Positions 42,720 through 51,821 of a DNA stretch of 64,000 nucleotides are shown here, piece after piece. The stretch is from CAYFPS01 sp964345075 (GTDB taxonomy: Bacteria; CAIWAD01). Every line of letters begins with the position of its first letter. The first letter of the stretch is position 1. The notes under the pieces were generated by a model. That model was not told the DNA's origin. It did not search any database and was given only the letters and a program-made list of their open reading frames with translations. Position numbers and translations under genes: made by a program. The stretch spans positions 62,001-126,000 of the forward strand of contig CAYFPS010000005.1 of the NCBI GenBank assembly GCA_964345075.1, given 5' to 3'.

Positions 42720-44155
42720 CAGGCGACGGAAACCTGCTTGAGACTGGGCGGCGTCACCCAGACATCCTGTCCGGCGTCCAACTCCTGGATCGGACGCCCT
42801 TCAACATGTGTCACATGACCGCGCAACGTGAAGGAACGAACCTCGTCTACTTTCACAGTAACCATCGCTCCCGGACCGTAGCGAGGATCGTCGGGCACAA
42901 CAACCACGCGGTTGCAGGTACTGCGCCCCATCCACTCATTGTCGTTCTTTTTGCTGGTCGATTCAACCAGAACTTCGAAGCTCCGCCCCGCACAGGCAGC
43001 CGCGCGAGCTTCTGTGATACGCCGCTGAAGCTCCACCAGGCGGCGCAGCCTGCTGTTCTTTTCAGCTGCGGGAACATCGTCTTCCCACTTGGCGCTGGGA
43101 GCCCCGTCGCGCGGGCTGTACTCAAAGGTAAAGGCGCTGTCGAACTGCACGCGCTCGACCAGCTTGAGCGTGTCCTCGAACTCGGCCTCTGTCTCCGTAG
43201 GGAAGCCGACGATGATGTCGGTTGAAAAGCCGATATCGGGCATGGCGGCACGGGCCTTTTCCACCAGCGTAGCGAACTCTTCAAAGGTGTAATCGCGACG
43301 CATCAGCTTCAGCACACGGTCGTTTCCGGCCTGCATGGGCAGATGCACGTGCTTGCAGACCTTGGGATTCTCCGCCATCTCGCGAATCATTTCGTCGCTG
43401 AAATCCTTGGGATGCGGGCTGGTAAAACGAATGCGGTCGATGCCCTCCACTTCGGATACAGCGCGCAGAAGCTCAGGAAAAGCGGCGCCTGATTCGCTAC
43501 CCCCCCATAACGGATCGCGGTAGCTGTTGACGTTCTGGCCCAGCAGCGTCACCTCGCGAAAGCCTTCAGCCGCCAGCCGACGACACTCTTCCACCACGCT
43601 GGCCACACTGCGGCTGCGTTCGCGGCCACGGGTAAAGGGCACAATGCAGAAGGTGCACATGTTATCGCAGCCGCGCATGATCGTCACCCAGGCGTTGGTT
43701 CCCGAGCTGCGCGCCGGATAGATTTCGTCGTAGTTTTCCGTCTTGTCACGCCGGGTCAGAATGTGCTGCTTTTCGCGGCTGACCAGCAGGTCGCGAATAA
43801 TGCCCGGCAAATTGCGGTACTGGTCGGGGCCAACCACCAGATCCACATGGGGGTGACTTTCGACGATCTTGTTTGAAAGGTGAGCGCTCATGCAGCCCAG
43901 CACGCCCAGAATCAGCTGCGGGCGCTCCTGCTTCATGGGCTTCCAGCTGGCGATCTGGCCCAGCACGCGCTGTTCGGCGCCTTCGCGCACGGCACAGGTG
44001 TTGACGAGCACGACTTCCGCGCCCTCAATGCTCTCCTGCAGCACGTGGGCATCGTCCTCCAGCAGCCGGCCCACCAGCTCCGAATCGTAGAGATTCATCT
44101 GGCAGCCATAGGTCTCGATGTAGACCTTCAACGAGGCCTGATCCGTCCCGCTCAT
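42719..44155 (-). CDS. miaB: tRNA-2-methylthio-N6-dimethylallyladenosine synthase
   Basis: A 478-residue radical-SAM methylthiotransferase. The N-terminal UPF0004 domain has YIETYGCQMNLYDSE and further cluster cysteines (NTCAVRE, LGCMSAH). The radical-SAM cluster is RGCDNMCTFCIVPFTRGRERSR, and a TRAM domain ends the protein. It adds the methylthio group to i6A37 of tRNA. ATG at 44155 follows GGAG; two in-frame ATGs upstream lack a ribosome-binding site. Confidence 0.95.
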   Translation of the reverse strand: MSGTDQASLKVYIETYGCQMNLYDSELVGRLLEDDAHVLQESIEGAEVVLVNTCAVREGAEQRVLGQIASWKPMKQERPQLILGVLGCMSAHLSNKIVESHPHVDLVVGPDQYRNLPGIIRDLLVSREKQHILTRRDKTENYDEIYPARSSGTNAWVTIMRGCDNMCTFCIVPFTRGRERSRSVASVVEECRRLAAEGFREVTLLGQNVNSYRDPLWGGSESGAAFPELLRAVSEVEGIDRIRFTSPHPKDFSDEMIREMAENPKVCKHVHLPMQAGNDRVLKLMRRDYTFEEFATLVEKARAAMPDIGFSTDIIVGFPTETEAEFEDTLKLVERVQFDSAFTFEYSPRDGAPSAKWEDDVPAAEKNSRLRRLVELQRRITEARAAACAGRSFEVLVESTSKKNDNEWMGRSTCNRVVVVPDDPRYGPGAMVTVKVDEVRSFTLRGHVTHVEGRPIQELDAGQDVWVTPPSLKQVSVA

Positions 44156-44214
44156 GACGCTCCATTTCTTCATTGGCAAAGCTGAAAAGAGTAGCAAATT
44201 CCGGCTGGATGGGC

Positions 44215-45573
44215 TCAGTTTCCGCAGCTGGTGATGCTGGCGCTGCTGCCGTTTTCCCCTTTAAGCAGATAGGTCCCGGTGGGAAGTGGGGGAAGCAGCA
44301 GTTGGCCATCAGCCGATGGCGAAAGCGTGGCAATGCGCCGGCCATCCAGCCCGAAGAGCTGCAGCTTTCCGGGACCCGCAGCCAAAGCGACAATCTGGCG
44401 CAGGCGGCCGCCCGGGTTGGGCCAGACAAGCAAGTCCTGACCCGCAGGCAGCCACTTCGAAAGATCCAGCACCGGCCCCGTGGAACTTGCATTCATTGGA
44501 TTCACACAAAGCAGCCAATCACCGAAGCGGACTCGCTTCGTGTCGCCTGACTCAAGCGCATTGAGCTCATTGCCACTGAGCAGCCAGGCATAACGGCCCG
44601 AGGGCTGCGCATTGATCAAGGCACTCTCATCAACACGCAGGGCCTGCCATTCCAACTCGTCCAACAGACGCCAGGGCGGATCCTGCGCGACATCGGCCAG
44701 CGCATGGAACTGATCAGGATTCGGCCCTTCGACCATTGCCAGTTCGGCAATCGGATGCGGAGCATCCGAAAGACCGGCCTGCAAAAGAGCCGCCAGCGCA
44801 ATAGCGAGAGTGGCCTCCGGATCTGGCCTGCTGTAAAAGAGCCGCGGCCAGGCAAGCTCGGAAGCGGCATCATCCAGGCAGTTTACGATGGGAGCAGACA
44901 GCGTCAGCTCCGGGCAGTAGATCTTGACCAGTGCGCCAAGACCGTATTCCCGGGTGGCGGCAGTTTCAGTCAAGCGGCCCGGCAGGTGATCCAGCAGGGC
45001 AGGCAAATAGCGACTGACCCAGTCGTCATGATCGGGAAAGACCTGATCCTCGGCCCACACTGCGCTGGCTTCATAGAAAGAAAGGTTGGGCAGGGCGAAG
45101 CCGCGGGCAAACTGCCAGGCATGAAAAAACTCGTGCGCGGCTGTCACATCCAGCAGAAGCAGGGGGTCGGCGTCAAAGCCTGCCATGGTGGGATGCAGGA
45201 GCATGTAGCTCAGGCCGTCAATCCCGTTTTCACTCCAGGGAACGCTGGTTGCACCGGGCGCCGAAGCAGGCGGCGGTGCAAGATAGACAGGATAATGGCC
45301 GAGGGGGCCCAGCGGAACGGTCCAGGCACCGGGAAGGTTGTGATACATGTCTCGCGCCTGGCTCAGCGCCGCCATTGCCCTTAACACATGATCGTCGGTG
45401 GAGGCGGAGTCCCCGCTGGAGTTCCAGTAGATGCCGAAAGTTCCATCAAGACTCAGACTCAGGTGCTGGAAGTTCTCGTCTATCGACCTTGTCGGTCGTT
45501 CCGCTTCAAGCAGAACACAGCTCTGCCGCGCATGAACGGAAAGAACAATCAGGATGAGGGCCAGGAGGCGCAT
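44215..45573 (-). CDS. Secreted gluzincin-like metallopeptidase with C-terminal FlgD/T9SS-like domain
   Basis: A 452-residue protein with a signal peptide (MRLLALILIVLSVHA). The zinc site is VTAAHEFFHAWQFARG (HExxH) with a downstream Glu in FYEASAVWAEDQVFP, the layout of the MXAN_6640-type putative metallopeptidases. The last 70 residues (VWPNPGGRLRQIV, LQLFGLDGRRIATL, PLPTGTYLL) resemble a T9SS type A sorting domain, but the end (SITSCGN) lacks the usual terminal basic strand. ATG at 45573 has AGGAG five bases upstream. Confidence 0.85.
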   Translation of the reverse strand: MRLLALILIVLSVHARQSCVLLEAERPTRSIDENFQHLSLSLDGTFGIYWNSSGDSASTDDHVLRAMAALSQARDMYHNLPGAWTVPLGPLGHYPVYLAPPPASAPGATSVPWSENGIDGLSYMLLHPTMAGFDADPLLLLDVTAAHEFFHAWQFARGFALPNLSFYEASAVWAEDQVFPDHDDWVSRYLPALLDHLPGRLTETAATREYGLGALVKIYCPELTLSAPIVNCLDDAASELAWPRLFYSRPDPEATLAIALAALLQAGLSDAPHPIAELAMVEGPNPDQFHALADVAQDPPWRLLDELEWQALRVDESALINAQPSGRYAWLLSGNELNALESGDTKRVRFGDWLLCVNPMNASSTGPVLDLSKWLPAGQDLLVWPNPGGRLRQIVALAAGPGKLQLFGLDGRRIATLSPSADGQLLLPPLPTGTYLLKGENGSSASITSCGN

Positions 45574-45580
45574 GGGACTC

Positions 45581-47395
45581 CTACCGCAGATAGCTGGCTT
45601 TTCCCAGACGACGGTAACGACTGCCATCTGCCGCCTCGAACTCGAGCAGAACCAGATAGAGCCCTGAGGCCAGTGGGCTGAAGTCAAGCAGGATCATTTG
45701 CTCGCCCGGCTTGAGCTCCTGCTGATTCATTTGTATCACACGCTGACCCAGCAGATTGAAGACCGACAAACTGGCCCTGCCCGCCGCCGGTGTTACAAAG
45801 GAAAGATGTGTCACCGGGTTGAATGGATTGGGCGAAAGCTGGAATGCGAGGCTTTCCGGCAAGACAGCAGGAGCAACAGGCGCTGCTTCAGTTGGCAATT
45901 GAAGCGAACTGGCCATCAGCACCACATCGTCCAGCGCCGCTCCATAGGACCAGGCTCCGGTAAAGGTCCAGCGCAGCCGGAAGCTGGTAGCCGGGCTTGC
46001 AGGAAGATTCACACTGCGGGACTCCCAGTCTGGACTGGCTGTCGCCACATGCAGAAGTTCCAGACTGCCATCCGGGAATTCACGCTGTACGGTCAGTCTG
46101 CCGCCAGCATTTCCATTGTAAACCTGATCCCAGCCAAGCAGCCAGCTACTGGATTCGGTGGCCTCCACCCACGGTGATACAAGGACCGCGCACTGGCTCA
46201 GCGCCTGGCCCTGATCATCCAGCAGTCCGCGCCCGTCGCTGTTTACATAGGCAAACTGACTACGCGCCGGAATGGTGAAGTTGGCCGAGCTGACCTGACT
46301 TCCCAGCTCCCAGCCCTGTGTGTCCGTGCCGCAGTCATCGGCAAAGCTCTGCCAGTCATCCACCAGACTGTCCGCTTCGAAGTCCTGCAAAAGAACAAGG
46401 CTCTCGCTGTTTTCCGGGCGCCACCAGGCAACCGTGAAGGGAATCGTCAAGCGCTCAGGATCACCCGTAAGGCCTTGCCTAAGGTCCAGCACCAGACTGT
46501 CCTCAAAGACTCCATCAAACCAGGTTGTATCACCAAGAGCCGAAAGTGTGTCAATGGGATATGCGCCGGTCGTTAGATCACGGGCACCATCGGGCTGAAG
46601 GGTAAACTGCAATGTTTCACCGCTGCCAAAAATACTCATATCCAGCACAAAGGGACCGGCCGGGCGTGATACAAGCGTCACGCTCAGGCTGGAGTCCAGA
46701 TCCAGGTTGCGGAAATGAATGGCCCCATACAGGCTGTCCGTGCTGGCCAGACCAAAATCCTGCCGGCTGGACGCCTCGTCCAGTGCCCAGCGCCGTGCAG
46801 GCTCAATCAGCATGTTGCCGCCGACATCATCCACCAGCAGGACGAAGGCATCCTGTGATACACAGCGAATGGCAAAATAGTGCAGGCGGGTTGAGTCGGG
46901 CGCCAGCTCATGGCGGAAGAGCTGCCAGTCAATCGGAATATTGCTGTGGCTCTCAAGCTGTTCGAACTGCCCGGTTGATGCGATCAGCTCCGGCTGGCTC
47001 AAGACTGTCTGGCTTTCCAGATGCAGGACTTCCATGCTCTCGGGGTAAGCCGGATCCTGACTGCGATAATAGAACTGAAAGAAGTGGTTGACCGTGCCGG
47101 GCCTGAGCGCAGGACTGATCAGCCAATCGTCGTTGGCCGTGCCGTCCTCATTGTAGCGGCAGCCCATGGTGCTTGAGCCTCCGCGAGCGCCGTAATAGTC
47201 TTCCTGAAAATGGCGGGTCCAGCTGCTGCCGGACTGGTCGGCGTCTACAAGCGTCCAGTTAAGCTCCCAGTCCGTGTCCTCGAAGCCCTCCGTGAGCAGC
47301 TCGTCACTGGCCCGTCCAGCATGCTTGTCCACCTGCGCAGATTGGGCGAAGACAGCGGAAGTGCAGACCAACAGAAGCAGCAGAAAGGCTCTCAC
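45581..47395 (-). CDS. Secreted protein with T9SS type A sorting domain
   Basis: A 604-residue protein with a signal peptide (AFLLLLLVCTSAVFAQ). Two beta-sandwich segments of the choice-of-anchor type are likely: one near residues 35-195 (GFEDTDWELNWTL, DDWLISPAL) and one near residues 345-510 (QDFEADSLVDDWQ, LVSPWVEATE). The C-terminal 85 residues are a T9SS sorting domain (QLSPNPFNPVTHLSF, SLSVFNLLGQRV, ASGLYLVLLE). It is therefore probably exported to the surface. It has five exact 8-mer copies (45732, 46174, 46526, 46666, 46855). The GTG start overlaps the nadC stop. Confidence 0.85.
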   Translation of the reverse strand: MRAFLLLLLVCTSAVFAQSAQVDKHAGRASDELLTEGFEDTDWELNWTLVDADQSGSSWTRHFQEDYYGARGGSSTMGCRYNEDGTANDDWLISPALRPGTVNHFFQFYYRSQDPAYPESMEVLHLESQTVLSQPELIASTGQFEQLESHSNIPIDWQLFRHELAPDSTRLHYFAIRCVSQDAFVLLVDDVGGNMLIEPARRWALDEASSRQDFGLASTDSLYGAIHFRNLDLDSSLSVTLVSRPAGPFVLDMSIFGSGETLQFTLQPDGARDLTTGAYPIDTLSALGDTTWFDGVFEDSLVLDLRQGLTGDPERLTIPFTVAWWRPENSESLVLLQDFEADSLVDDWQSFADDCGTDTQGWELGSQVSSANFTIPARSQFAYVNSDGRGLLDDQGQALSQCAVLVSPWVEATESSSWLLGWDQVYNGNAGGRLTVQREFPDGSLELLHVATASPDWESRSVNLPASPATSFRLRWTFTGAWSYGAALDDVVLMASSLQLPTEAAPVAPAVLPESLAFQLSPNPFNPVTHLSFVTPAAGRASLSVFNLLGQRVIQMNQQELKPGEQMILLDFSPLASGLYLVLLEFEAADGSRYRRLGKASYLR

Positions 47396-48276
47396 AGACC
47401 CGTCTCCTCTATCAGCAGCGCGCAGTCAAAGGCACCCGCGCTGTGCGTCAGCGCTCCGCTCGAGATCCAGTCCACGCCCAGCTCGGCCACTGCAGCAATG
47501 TTCGCCTCGGTGATGCCGCCGGAAATTTCCAATCGTGCTCTACCGGCTGTTTGTGATACAGCCTGGCGCGCTTCTTCAGGAGTGAAGTTGTCCAGCATGA
47601 TCACATCCGCACCGGCTGCGATCGCCTCGTCCAGCTCGATCAGATTGGTAACTTCCACCTCGATTCGAGGAAGTGGATCACGACCGGCAATCAAGGATTT
47701 GGACCGTGATACAGCGGCCGAAATCGATCCCGCTCCGCGGATGTGATTTTCCTTGATCAGCACCATGTCGTAGAGGCCCATGCGATGATTGTCCCCACCG
47801 CCCGTTTTCACCGCATACTTGTCAAGTCTCCTCCAGCCCGGCAGGGTCTTGCGCGTATCCAGCAAGCGGGTTGAGGCTGGTAGCTTTTCAACCAGACGGG
47901 CCGTCAGGCTGGCAACGCCAGAAAGATGCTGCAGGAAGTTCAGGGCCGTGCGCTCGGCGGCAAGCAGGGTGCGAATCGAGCCCTCCACACGCAGGATCAC
48001 ATCCCCACGGCGAAGCTTGCTGCCTTCCTTGAATGGAAAGTCAAAGACAAGCTCTTCCTCTCCCGCGACTTCACGAAAGACGGCTTCAACCAGCGGCAGC
48101 CCACAAAGAACACCATGCTGCCGCGCCTCAATTCGGGCACGGCCGCGCGCTGTTTCCGGCATGCAGGCTGTGGCGGTGAGGTCAGCGGGAATCCAGGGCG
48201 GGCCGTCCTGACCGAAATCCTCGCGCAGGGCGAGCATTACAAGAGTCAGGCCATCGCGGAGGGTTTCGCTGTTCAT
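47392..48276 (-). CDS. nadC: Nicotinate-nucleotide pyrophosphorylase (carboxylating)
   Basis: A 294-residue quinolinate phosphoribosyltransferase. The active-site basic residues lie in LLDTRKTLPGWRRLDKYAV, GGDNHRMGLYDMVLIKENH and, at the phosphate site, LEISGGITEANI. It makes nicotinate mononucleotide from quinolinate and PRPP in de novo NAD synthesis, two steps after NadB (6.5 kb). The ATG overlaps the stop of the TPR gene (TGATG). GTGATACA occurs twice in it (47553, 47706). Confidence 0.95.
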   Translation of the reverse strand: MNSETLRDGLTLVMLALREDFGQDGPPWIPADLTATACMPETARGRARIEARQHGVLCGLPLVEAVFREVAGEEELVFDFPFKEGSKLRRGDVILRVEGSIRTLLAAERTALNFLQHLSGVASLTARLVEKLPASTRLLDTRKTLPGWRRLDKYAVKTGGGDNHRMGLYDMVLIKENHIRGAGSISAAVSRSKSLIAGRDPLPRIEVEVTNLIELDEAIAAGADVIMLDNFTPEEARQAVSQTAGRARLEISGGITEANIAAVAELGVDWISSGALTHSAGAFDCALLIEETGL

Positions 48277-51200
48277 CAGTTCTTGTCGCTTCCACTTAGT
48301 GCGCCAGCCGCGCGCAGCAGGTTGATGCGTTCCTGCGCGGCACTACCAAAACTGGAGCCCGGACCGCGTCGCCGAATGATATCGATGTAGAGTTCTGCGG
48401 CGCGATCAGCCTCACCAAGCTCCTCCCAGCACTGCCCGGCCTGATAAAGGGCGGTCACGTCCCAGTCCAGCTTGGTATCTCCCGCAAGGTAGGGAACCTT
48501 CAGGTACTCGAGGATTGCGGCGCGCAGCTGTCCGTCAAGCTGCAGGGCCTCGCCGATGTAGAACTGCAGGGCGGCGGCGCGCTCCGTGTCCACAATCGGC
48601 AGGAGTTCACGCATCTCGGCAATGGCGGGATTCAGTTCGCCCAGATCCTTGCGCAGAAGGGCCGCCTCCATGCGGCGCGCCAGATAATCGTCTGCATTCG
48701 GGAATTCCCGCAAATAGCGCAGCAGCATCTGCAGTGCGCCATCGGGAAAGCCTTCTTCCCGGTAGATCCGCACCAGCAAAAGGCTGGCTTCCCGCCGATC
48801 CACCTCTGGCGCCTGGCTTTCAGAGAGCTCACGCAGGGCGCGCATTCCGGCGCGACTGTCGCCACTTTCATAAAGGAGTCTGCCCTTGAGCAGACGCCCT
48901 TTTGCGGCCTCGGCAGATTCCGGCCACTGGGTAATCAGCTGATCAAGTTCCCCAAGGGCTTCCTGCACCTCGCCCTTTCCCACAAGCGTACGGGCAAGTC
49001 CCCAGCGGGCCATAAGGCCAAAGCGTGTATCACGATAATCACGCACGACAAGCGAGAAGCTCTTTTCCGCGCCATCGCGGTTGCCGGCGCGCAGCTGGGC
49101 TTCGCCCTTGGCCCAGTTCATGGCCGCCTTGACCGTGTCTGCATCGATTGTATCACGGAAGTCCTTCAACAGGCGACCGAACTCGCTTTTGGCCCTGTCG
49201 AAGTCGGCGCGCTGGTAGAGGTTCTTGACCCAGGCTGTGCGCAGTTCGGCGTCTGGCGAGGCCGCGGGATTCAACGTGTTCAGCAGCGCCGCCTCGGCGG
49301 CATAATCGCCCTTTTGGGCCATCAGTCTGGCCAGATCCCGTGTAGCACGCAGCTGAACCGGGCCATCCGGTGAATGGGCCAGCAGGTTGCGATAGAGGCG
49401 CTCGGCCTGATTCAGATCACCCTGTCTGGCTGTACTGGCGGCAATGCGCAAAAGGGCATCCTCGCCACGGGCGCGATCCTTGCGGCCAGCCCCTCGCAGG
49501 TAGCGCGCAAAGGCTTCGCGAGCGTCCTCTTCCTGACCAAGGGCCTCGTAACACATGCCAATCGAGTAATCATACTGGCTGCCTTCTTCGGGCAGGAGGT
49601 CAATCGGTTGATTGCGATGGGCGGTGAGAGCACGCTCCTGCCAGGCGGCAAGTGCACCCCGGAAGTCGCCGCTTTTGAAGAGCAGGGCCGCGCGCAACTC
49701 CTCGGCTGTTTCCAGCGCGGGATGATAGGCGTGATCACGGCGCAAGGATTCCAGCAGCTCCAGACGCTCCGCATCGGGGGTTCCCACGGCGGCTGCCAAA
49801 GCAAGATCCGCTTCGATTCTCCAGGGCGAATCCGGCGCTTCCAGTCGCAGTGTTTTCCAGGTCTCCAGCGCAAGTGAGTCCTGGGCAAGCCTGCCAAAAG
49901 CCAGCGCGCGTGCGGCAAGCGCCAGATCCTGCCGCTGATCCCGGCAATGAAAGTCCAGCACCAGCAATGCGAGCGAATCAGCCGGATTCACCTCTGTCTG
50001 CTTTTCCAGTGCTGTGATACAGGTCTGATGAAATGCTGTGGGCAATCCCGCAACCAGATCAAGGCTGTCGCAAAGTGCGGCCAACAGCCGTGCCCTCTCT
50101 AGCAGGGCATCAGCACCAGGGCTCGGCTCCAGACTCCAGAGGCATTCAAGCGACGCTACAACGGTTTCTGGCTGATGCAGCAATTCACCCTGCTGAGCCC
50201 AGAAATCGATTACAGCACTTGTATCACATAGATCGCGCTGACACTCCAGCACTCCAAGCGCCGCTTTTGAAAGGCCTTCACCCGAAAGCCCCTCCATGGC
50301 CCGCTTGTACTGTCCAAGAGCTTCGGCGGGTTTGGCCAGTCTATTGTGGTAGATCTCGGCAAACTCGAAAGCCAGCTGCGCGGGATCTTCACCCGAGCCC
50401 TGCCTGACCATCAAATCAAGCAGCTCCTCCTGCACGGCCGTGCCCGCCTGCGCACCAGCACCTGCTCGCTCAAGGGCCTCCTCTGCTGCTGGCAAAAGGG
50501 GCGATAGAGGACAGAGGGCACGCATGCTTTCCAGCTCGCGCCGGGCACGCAGCCACTCGGCCTGCGCCAAAGCCAGTCGAATGCGCAGGAATATGCGCTC
50601 ATCCATTTCCTGCGCGCTGTCGAGGCGGTCATCCAGCAGGTGTGACGCTTCCCTTAACTCACCGGCTTCCAGCAGGGCTTCAGTCCAGACAACCGGAACC
50701 GGCTGGCCGGGAAGAATCTCGCTGATGCGAAGCTTGCGAAGCAGCTCGGCAGATGGCCCAGTCAGGCGTGAATTGCAGCGCTCGTCAAGCAGCCAGGCGA
50801 CGTGCTCTTCGGCCTGAGGATTCGTGAGCAGTTCATCATAGAGTCCGGCTGCCCTCGCCGGAGTTGCCCCTCTGGCCAGCGTCCAGGCCGTGGCGATCTG
50901 TGAGGAAAGGGTCGCTTTGCCAAGTGCGCCGAAGGACTCGGCAGCTTCATCAAATCGACCGAGCGCGGCCAGTGCCGAACCGCGAACAAGATTCAGACTG
51001 TCCGACAATGCCGGGGCTGTGGCTGCAAGATCCTGAAGCAGCTCCAGAGCCTCGGCGGGGCGGCCCGCCTCCAGACTGAAACCAGCAGCTCTCAGTTTCA
51101 ACCGAAGCTGTGCATCAGCGGCAAGACCGGGCACATCTGCCAAAAGCAGATTTCTGGCTAAAGCGGGCTCGTCTGCAGCCAGCAATGCGGCAAGTTGCAA

Positions 51201-51821
51201 TCGCGCCCGGGCTTCCAGATAAGGATAACGGCCGCTGGCAAGTTGTATCACACGATCACAGGCGCTTTTCGCCCTGTCTGTGTTGCCAAGCTTCAGGTCC
51301 ATCTCCGCAAGGGCCAGACGGGCCTGCAGCGCCTCGGGGCTTTCCGGCCAGCCACCGATGATGGCCTCCAGCAGGCCGCGCTTCTCGCTACCTGTCGGTT
51401 GCCTTCGGGCCGCGCTGAACATGGCAGCCGCAGCCTGAGGGTCTTCGGGAAAGCGTTCGGCAAAACTGCGCAGGGCACTTGCTGCTTCGCGGCTACGCCC
51501 CAGACTGTCCAGACAATCGGCCACTCGGCGCTGGGCCTGTGATGCAAGCGGGGAATCCATGTGATTCAGGGAGAGCCGCTGCCAGCTGCTTCTGGCCTCG
51601 TCAAAACGCCTCAGGGCGAAGGCAGAGCTCGCCTCGAGGTTGAGGATCAGATCCATCTCGGCGGCATCGGGAAAGCGCTCGCGCAGGATGCGGCACTGCT
51701 CGACGGTCAGATCGTGTACACCATCGGCCTGCAAGCGGCGCGCGTAGTCCAGATCACGCTGCAGATCGGCATGCAGCAGCAGCGGTAGTGCCAGCAGGGC
51801 GAGAATCCATGCGCGCAGCAT
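48276..51821 (-). CDS. Large periplasmic/secreted TPR protein
   Basis: An 1181-residue protein with a signal peptide (WILALLALPLLLHA) followed almost entirely by helical tetratricopeptide-like repeats, alanine- and leucine-rich throughout; examples are AEKSFSLVVRDYRDTRFGL and AAELYIDIIRRRGPG. No catalytic domain is seen. Such TPR arrays serve as scaffolds in envelope assembly; the role here is unknown. It is coupled by one-base overlaps to the helicase gene before and nadC after. Five exact 8-mer copies occur (49026, 49149, 50014, 50220, 51244). Confidence 0.85.
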   Translation of the reverse strand: MLRAWILALLALPLLLHADLQRDLDYARRLQADGVHDLTVEQCRILRERFPDAAEMDLILNLEASSAFALRRFDEARSSWQRLSLNHMDSPLASQAQRRVADCLDSLGRSREAASALRSFAERFPEDPQAAAAMFSAARRQPTGSEKRGLLEAIIGGWPESPEALQARLALAEMDLKLGNTDRAKSACDRVIQLASGRYPYLEARARLQLAALLAADEPALARNLLLADVPGLAADAQLRLKLRAAGFSLEAGRPAEALELLQDLAATAPALSDSLNLVRGSALAALGRFDEAAESFGALGKATLSSQIATAWTLARGATPARAAGLYDELLTNPQAEEHVAWLLDERCNSRLTGPSAELLRKLRISEILPGQPVPVVWTEALLEAGELREASHLLDDRLDSAQEMDERIFLRIRLALAQAEWLRARRELESMRALCPLSPLLPAAEEALERAGAGAQAGTAVQEELLDLMVRQGSGEDPAQLAFEFAEIYHNRLAKPAEALGQYKRAMEGLSGEGLSKAALGVLECQRDLCDTSAVIDFWAQQGELLHQPETVVASLECLWSLEPSPGADALLERARLLAALCDSLDLVAGLPTAFHQTCITALEKQTEVNPADSLALLVLDFHCRDQRQDLALAARALAFGRLAQDSLALETWKTLRLEAPDSPWRIEADLALAAAVGTPDAERLELLESLRRDHAYHPALETAEELRAALLFKSGDFRGALAAWQERALTAHRNQPIDLLPEEGSQYDYSIGMCYEALGQEEDAREAFARYLRGAGRKDRARGEDALLRIAASTARQGDLNQAERLYRNLLAHSPDGPVQLRATRDLARLMAQKGDYAAEAALLNTLNPAASPDAELRTAWVKNLYQRADFDRAKSEFGRLLKDFRDTIDADTVKAAMNWAKGEAQLRAGNRDGAEKSFSLVVRDYRDTRFGLMARWGLARTLVGKGEVQEALGELDQLITQWPESAEAAKGRLLKGRLLYESGDSRAGMRALRELSESQAPEVDRREASLLLVRIYREEGFPDGALQMLLRYLREFPNADDYLARRMEAALLRKDLGELNPAIAEMRELLPIVDTERAAALQFYIGEALQLDGQLRAAILEYLKVPYLAGDTKLDWDVTALYQAGQCWEELGEADRAAELYIDIIRRRGPGSSFGSAAQERINLLRAAGALSGSDKN

